From Geodermatophilus aquaeductus (GTDB lineage Bacteria > Actinomycetota > Actinomycetes > Mycobacteriales > Geodermatophilaceae): 64,000 nucleotides of DNA. The DNA lies in the NCBI RefSeq assembly GCF_900182545.1, contig NZ_FXTJ01000004.1, forward strand, positions 62,001 to 126,000, in the 5' to 3' direction. Shown piece after piece: positions 63,287 to 64,000 of this stretch (positions are counted from its first letter, which is position 1; every line of letters begins with the position of its first letter). A model generated the notes under the pieces. That model had not been told where the DNA came from. It searched no databases and saw nothing but the letters and a program-made list of their open reading frames with translations. The position numbers and the translations under genes were made by a program.

Positions 63287-64000
63287 TCACGGCAGCAGCC
63301 CGCTGTCCTGGGCCCGCCGCACGGCCGCCCGCCGGGACGAGACGCCCAGCTTCGCGTAGATGGAGCGGATGTGGGTCTTCACCGTGTTCACCGAGACGGT
63401 GAACTCCTCGGCGATCTCCCGGGCGTTGAGCAGCGAGGGCAGCAGCGCGAGCACCGCGAGCTCGCGCTCGCTGAGCCGAACGGCCGGGCGGGAGACGAGC
63501 GCCGCGCGGGCGGCGGCCACCTCGGCGTCGAACCGCGCCCGTCCCCGGCGGGCCGGCCCGGCGTCGAGGAGCTCCTGCGTGAGCGGTCCCGCGAGGGCGA
63601 GGGGCCGCGCCACGCCGACGGACTCCGCCCGCACGAGCGCTGCCTCCAGCGACGCGCGCCCGGCCGGCAGGTCGCCGGCCTGCAGCGCGCACTCGGCGTC
63701 CACCAGGTGCGCCTCCACCGCGGTCTGCGGCAGGAGCAGCGGCGTCGCCGGGTCGTGCACCGGGGTCACGGATGCCTGCGCGGCTGCGAACCGCCCGGCG
63801 GCCATCTCCTCCCGGGCCCGCAGGAGCAGCGTCTCCCCGGTCCGGGAGACCCGTGCGGCCAGCCAGGCCGCCACCTCGGCCGCGGCGGAGGGGTTCCCGC
63901 TCAGCAGCGCCACCCCGTGCTCGAGGAGCGCCAGGGCCGCCGCCATCGACGGCGGTGCGGGGGTCGCCCCGAAGGCCTCGCGTGCCGCCTGCACCTCCGC
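63287..64000 (-). CDS. LuxR family transcriptional regulator, 5' end outside the window
   Basis: The frame is open to the window edge, so at least 237 C-terminal residues are seen. TPR-like helical repeats (AALALLEHGVALLSGNPSAAAEVAAWLAARV, VEAHLVDAECALQAGDLPAGRASLEAAL) precede the C-terminal LuxR HTH: LSERELAVLALLPSLLNAREIAEEFTVSVNTVKTHIRSIYAKLGVSSRRAAVRRAQDSGLLP. This is the layout of the end of a MalT/LAL-type regulator like that at 60741, but the two are diverged. An in-frame GTG at 63994 is unlikely to be the start. Confidence 0.82.
   Translation of the reverse strand, partial: AEVQAAREAFGATPAPPSMAAALALLEHGVALLSGNPSAAAEVAAWLAARVSRTGETLLLRAREEMAAGRFAAAQASVTPVHDPATPLLLPQTAVEAHLVDAECALQAGDLPAGRASLEAALVRAESVGVARPLALAGPLTQELLDAGPARRGRARFDAEVAAARAALVSRPAVRLSERELAVLALLPSLLNAREIAEEFTVSVNTVKTHIRSIYAKLGVSSRRAAVRRAQDSGLLP

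Overview
The window is 64 kb of very GC-rich (roughly three quarters G+C) actinobacterial chromosome. Coding is dense, GTG starts are common, and many neighbouring genes overlap by one or four bases. It carries mshC, so the host makes mycothiol. It also has the actinobacteria-specific neighbours MSMEG_4193-type phosphatase, DUF3090 and SCO1664. Together with several small families common in desiccation- and radiation-tolerant soil actinobacteria, this suggests Geodermatophilaceae (Blastococcus, Geodermatophilus, Modestobacter) or a close relative. That placement is inference. No rRNA, tRNA, CRISPR array, transposase or phage gene was seen; the only mobile-looking object is a 165-bp imperfect palindrome at the left edge.

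Left part (1-26 kb) is mostly housekeeping and metabolism. (1) MSMEG_4193-type phosphatase, DUF3090 and SCO1664, then a VOC protein, a mycothiol-dependent maleylpyruvate-isomerase-like protein and a complete glycerol unit (SorC-type regulator divergent from glpD-glpF-glpK), then mshC and a dGTPase-like gene. (2) A PAC2 protein divergent from metH. (3) A GAF/Fis-type activator divergent from amidohydrolase, DUF59 protein and zinc alcohol dehydrogenase, which are the accessory genes of propane-monooxygenase clusters without the monooxygenase. (4) A transketolase-like thiamine-diphosphate enzyme and an ATP-dependent phosphofructokinase.

Right part (26-64 kb) reads as a stress and envelope island: many small conserved proteins (SHOCT, DUF5994, DUF7144, DUF1269, DUF6325, amphi-Trp, HdeD-like, Rv1733c-like), channels and transporters (ClC, K+ channel, MFS, SulP, CPA antiporter), a Zwf1-like dehydrogenase, a GH15 hydrolase, DUF2252, BrkB, a diacylglycerol-kinase-like enzyme and two LuxR regulators. 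A sulfatase locus (44.7-53.7 kb) contains two arylsulfatases, a SulP anion transporter, a cation/proton antiporter and a formylglycine-generating enzyme. A protein built of about 29 tandem nonapeptides lies next to an RDD protein and a conserved membrane protein.

The most striking signal is a recurrent intergenic palindrome of the type TCACCCG-n-CGGGTGA, found upstream of at least ten of the right-hand genes. Four copies lie 32-33 bases before a start codon, and two promoters share a second element at exactly the same distance. This suggests one regulon spanning functions that otherwise look unrelated.
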